DNA from: CAZHCG01 sp046484285
GTDB taxonomy: Bacteria > Myxococcota_A > Polyangia > JAAYKL01
NCBI GenBank assembly: GCA_046484285.1
Contig: JAWOBP010000107.1
Location: 1 to 13,231 of the forward strand
Length of the DNA stretch: 13,231 nucleotides
Direction of reading: 5' to 3'
How positions within the stretch are numbered: the first letter of the stretch is position 1; every line of letters begins with the position of its first letter. The position numbers and the translations under genes are program-made. Of the stretch, positions 12,077 through 13,231 are shown piece after piece. Below the pieces are notes generated by a model, which worked only from the letters and a program-made list of their open reading frames with translations, was not told the origin of the DNA and searched no databases.

Positions 12077-12448
12077 CTACTCCTTCGCGTCCTCCTCCTC
12101 GGCCAGCTGGTCGATGCGTGCTCGGATGTCTTCCAGCGAGCCGGCCAGGTTTTCCTCCTGGGCCTTCAGCTCCTGGATCTCCTCCTCGCGCGTCCAGCGC
12201 TGCGGGGGCAGGTAACCGGGCGCGACCGCGGGTCCCGGCGCCGGGACACCACCCCAGGCTCCGCCCCGGCCGTGCCTCCAGGCCATTCCTCGGCCCCAAC
12301 CGCCGCCGCCGCGACCCCGGCCGCGGCCCCAGCCGCCGCCGTAGCCGGGGTTGGCGTAGCCCGGCACGTCATAGCCGGCGCAGTAGCCGGCCCGCCTTCC
12401 GCTCAAAGGTCCCTGTCCTGCTGGTCCGGTTCGATCTCCCCATGGCAT
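12077..12448 (-). CDS. DUF5320-family small protein
   Basis: A 123-residue protein starting MPWGDRTGPAGQGPLSGRR, the hallmark N-terminus of DUF5320 proteins (MPGGDxTGPxGxGPxTGRxxGYC). Residues 18-27 include the GYCAG block with the single Cys23. A Gly/Arg/Trp-rich low-complexity middle follows (about 34-65), then a charged coiled coil (about 87-123, EEEIQELKAQEENLAGSLED). ATG 12448 is supported by a GAGGAGG site 7 nt upstream and by the family N-terminus; the longer frame to 12730 is antisense-type shadow of the neighbour. The function of DUF5320 is unknown; members are commonly found next to DUF134 and NifX/NifB-like Fe-Mo cofactor proteins in anaerobes. It starts 37 nt after the DUF134 stop, so it is co-transcribed. 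No NifX-like gene is present here. Confidence 0.82.
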   Translation of the reverse strand: MPWGDRTGPAGQGPLSGRRAGYCAGYDVPGYANPGYGGGWGRGRGRGGGGWGRGMAWRHGRGGAWGGVPAPGPAVAPGYLPPQRWTREEEIQELKAQEENLAGSLEDIRARIDQLAEEEDAKE

Positions 12449-12485
12449 TTCGATACCTCCTCTTTTCCTTTTGTTGCGTTTCCTC

Positions 12486-12908
12486 TCATTCACTCCACGG
12501 AGGGCCGCCGCGTCCTCGTCCTCCGCGACCGCGACCTCCGCGCCCTCGTCCGCCCCGACCCCGACCGGGACCGGACGGCAGACCCGGCGCCGGCATTGCC
12601 GCGGGGGGCGCGTCCGAGCGCCTGTGCGCCGGACCGCCCTCGATCCGCAGCGCCAGCCCCTCGACCAGCGCCGTCGCCACCTTGTTCCGCGCTCGCTCCA
12701 CGATGCGACCCGCCGTGGCCCGCGAGACACCCATCGCCTGGCCGATATCGGCCTGCGAGAGCCCGGCGTGGTCCGCCAGGCGAATCGCCTCGTACTCGTC
12801 GAACCCGAGCACCACCTCGCCGAGCCGGCTCAACGGCACTCCCTGCGGCTTGAAGTGGACCGAGCCCGGCGAGTGCCGTACAATCCTTTTTTTGGGCGGT
12901 CGCGGCAT
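12486..12908 (-). CDS. UPF0251/DUF134 helix-turn-helix regulator with Arg-Gly tail
   Basis: A 140-residue protein. Residues 1-92 are the DUF134/UPF0251 domain: MPRPPKKRIVRHSPGSVHFK, then LGFDEYEAIRLADHAG, then the sigma-70 region-4-like helix-turn-helix LSQADIGQAMGVSRATAGRI (50-69) and ARNKVATALVEGLALRIEGG. A linker follows, and then residues 115-135 form a pure Gly/Arg run of GRG and GRGG units (12504-12566) before a short PPWSE end. Usual DUF134 proteins end soon after the IEGG block or carry other tails, so the RGG-like tail is notable and may bind nucleic acid. It is expected to regulate its own operon through the palindrome at 12952-12965. The start at 12908 is set by the family N-terminus; the ribosome site is weak. 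The downstream partner is DUF5320. Confidence 0.85.
   Translation of the reverse strand: MPRPPKKRIVRHSPGSVHFKPQGVPLSRLGEVVLGFDEYEAIRLADHAGLSQADIGQAMGVSRATAGRIVERARNKVATALVEGLALRIEGGPAHRRSDAPPAAMPAPGLPSGPGRGRGGRGRGGRGRGGRGRGGPPWSE
12504..12566 (-). repeat. Arg-Gly codon repeat in the DUF134 tail
   Basis: The 21 codons here encode only glycine and arginine in near-regular GRG/GRGG units, using GC-rich synonymous codons. The DUF5320 neighbour also contains Gly/Arg-rich sequence in its middle, so both products of the operon share this composition. Confidence 0.75.
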
Positions 12909-12951
12909 CGCTCGCTGCGGCCTTTCCGCCGGTCTTCCATCCGGCCTATTT

Positions 12952-12965
12952 TGAGCATATGCTCA
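12952..12965. promoter_or_regulatory. Perfect 14-bp palindrome TGAGCATATGCTCA, likely operator
   Basis: TGAGCATATGCTCA is a perfect palindrome located 43 bp upstream of the DUF134 ATG and overlapping the -10 box of the predicted promoter. A dimeric helix-turn-helix protein, most simply DUF134 itself, could bind here and repress. The assignment of the protein to the site is inference. Confidence 0.65.
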
Positions 12966-12982
12966 CAAAGGCCGCCCGTCAA
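12954..12982 (-). promoter_or_regulatory. Promoter of the DUF134-DUF5320 operon
   Basis: On the minus strand TTGACG (12982-12977) is followed by exactly 17 nt and TATGCT (12959-12954). The -35 matches the consensus at 5 of 6 positions and the -10 at 4 of 6. The -10 lies inside the 14-bp palindrome, giving a simple steric repression design. Confidence 0.6.
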
Positions 12983-13125
12983 GACCCTGCACCGCTTTTT
13001 TACGCGCGCCCCCTTCGCTACTCCGCTACTCCGCCCTTAACCCCTGAACGGATCGCGTTGGGATCGTTGGGGTTTTCAAAAAAATGCAACTCGAGGGGCC
13101 GAGCGGCCGATATCTACTGTGAGCA

Positions 13126-13144
13126 GCGCCGGATGGGACGGCGC
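13126..13144 (+). repeat. GC hairpin upstream of the Y1 transposase-like start
   Basis: GCGCCG (13126-13131) and CGGCGC (13139-13144) form a perfect 6-bp stem with a 7-nt loop, 22 nt before ATG 13167. REP-associated Y1 transposases recognise short hairpins, and this could be such a site or a leader structure. The rest of 12983-13125 shows only a tandem CGCTACTC pair (13016-13031), an A-run near 13077-13084 and no gene. Confidence 0.35.
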
Positions 13145-13166
13145 GCCGCAAGCCGGGAGGACCGCG

Positions 13167-13231
13167 ATGAGATTCTGGAGCCCCGACAAAGCCTACTTCG
13201 TCACCAACCGCTGCGAGCAGGAGCGCCTCTT
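13167..13231 (+). CDS. Y1 transposase-like gene, N-terminus only
   Basis: ATG 13167 follows a GGGAGG site by 6 nt and the frame runs open to the window edge (21 full codons). It encodes MRFWSPDKAYFVTNRCEQE and then R-L. The segment KAYFVTNRCxQxRLL matches the first beta strand and following block of IS200/REP-associated Y1 (HUH) transposases (YFVTNRCFQGRFLL-like). The catalytic part lies outside the window, so activity cannot be judged. It is on the opposite strand to the DUF134 operon and divergent from it. The call rests on about 20 residues; an unrelated small protein cannot be excluded. Confidence 0.5.
   Translation, partial: MRFWSPDKAYFVTNRCEQERL

Noticed and set aside
12449..12730. N-terminal extension of the DUF5320 frame to an ATG at 12730
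   Set aside because: The extension overlaps the DUF134 gene in another frame and is Arg-rich shadow sequence; the family N-terminus and a strong ribosome site set the start at 12448.
13016..13031. Tandem CGCTACTC pair as a CRISPR or iteron element
   Set aside because: Only two 8-bp copies with no spacers or further repeats; no cas or replication genes nearby.

Overview
The window is GC-rich, densely packed chromosomal DNA. Nearly all recognisable genes lie on the minus strand, and the long plus-strand open frames are antisense shadows. The gene content suggests a diderm, deltaproteobacterial-type lineage such as Myxococcota or a relative. This rests on an MlaE/F/D-type MCE lipid transporter, several predicted lipoproteins with Asp/Ser/Thr-rich linkers, tandem IgGFc-binding-family lipoproteins (one with a MopE-like metal-binding motif), a UPF0251/DUF134 plus DUF5320 pair, and fragments of REP-associated Y1 transposases. 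The phylum is an inference, because there is no rRNA or other marker gene.

Layout from left to right. (1) Positions 1-706 hold the 5' part of a lipoprotein with a formylglycine-generating-enzyme-like domain. It runs into a perfect 101-bp inverted repeat at the window edge, which is probably an assembly fold-back. Its start overlaps the stop of a short open remnant that resembles the C-terminus of a beta-helix surface protein. (2) Positions 880-1330 hold a small repeat/palindrome cluster and a Y1 transposase fragment (+) cut off before its catalytic HUH motif. (3) Positions 1359-2213 are a TacTA-like toxin-antitoxin operon with its own promoter and operator. (4) Positions 2220-4839 are a tightly coupled permease-ATPase-MCE operon; the ATPase has an unusual ABC signature. 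(5) Positions 4909-8329 are two tandem paralogous IgGFc-family lipoproteins. (6) Positions 8450-12001 run, in transcription order, from a UbiA-type polyprenyl-phosphate phosphoribosyltransferase through an SMR-like small membrane protein and a HEAT-repeat lipoprotein to a LytR-CpsA-Psr protein. (7) Positions 12077-12982 are a DUF134 regulator with an Arg-Gly tail and its DUF5320 neighbour, behind a promoter whose -10 box sits in a perfect palindrome. (8) At 13167 a new plus-strand Y1 transposase-like gene starts and runs off the window.

Functionally this is mostly cell-envelope work. The MCE operon would move phospholipid between the membranes. The UbiA/SMR/HEAT/LCP set looks like part of a polyprenyl-phosphate sugar pathway in which a donor is made, flipped and finally transferred to the envelope. 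The lipoproteins would decorate the cell surface. The toxin-antitoxin pair and transposase pieces mark the left side as an accessory patch. The strongest candidates for something undescribed are the UbiA-SMR-HEAT-LCP cluster and the DUF134-RG/DUF5320 pair with its palindromic operator. No defence system, CRISPR array, tRNA or rRNA was seen.
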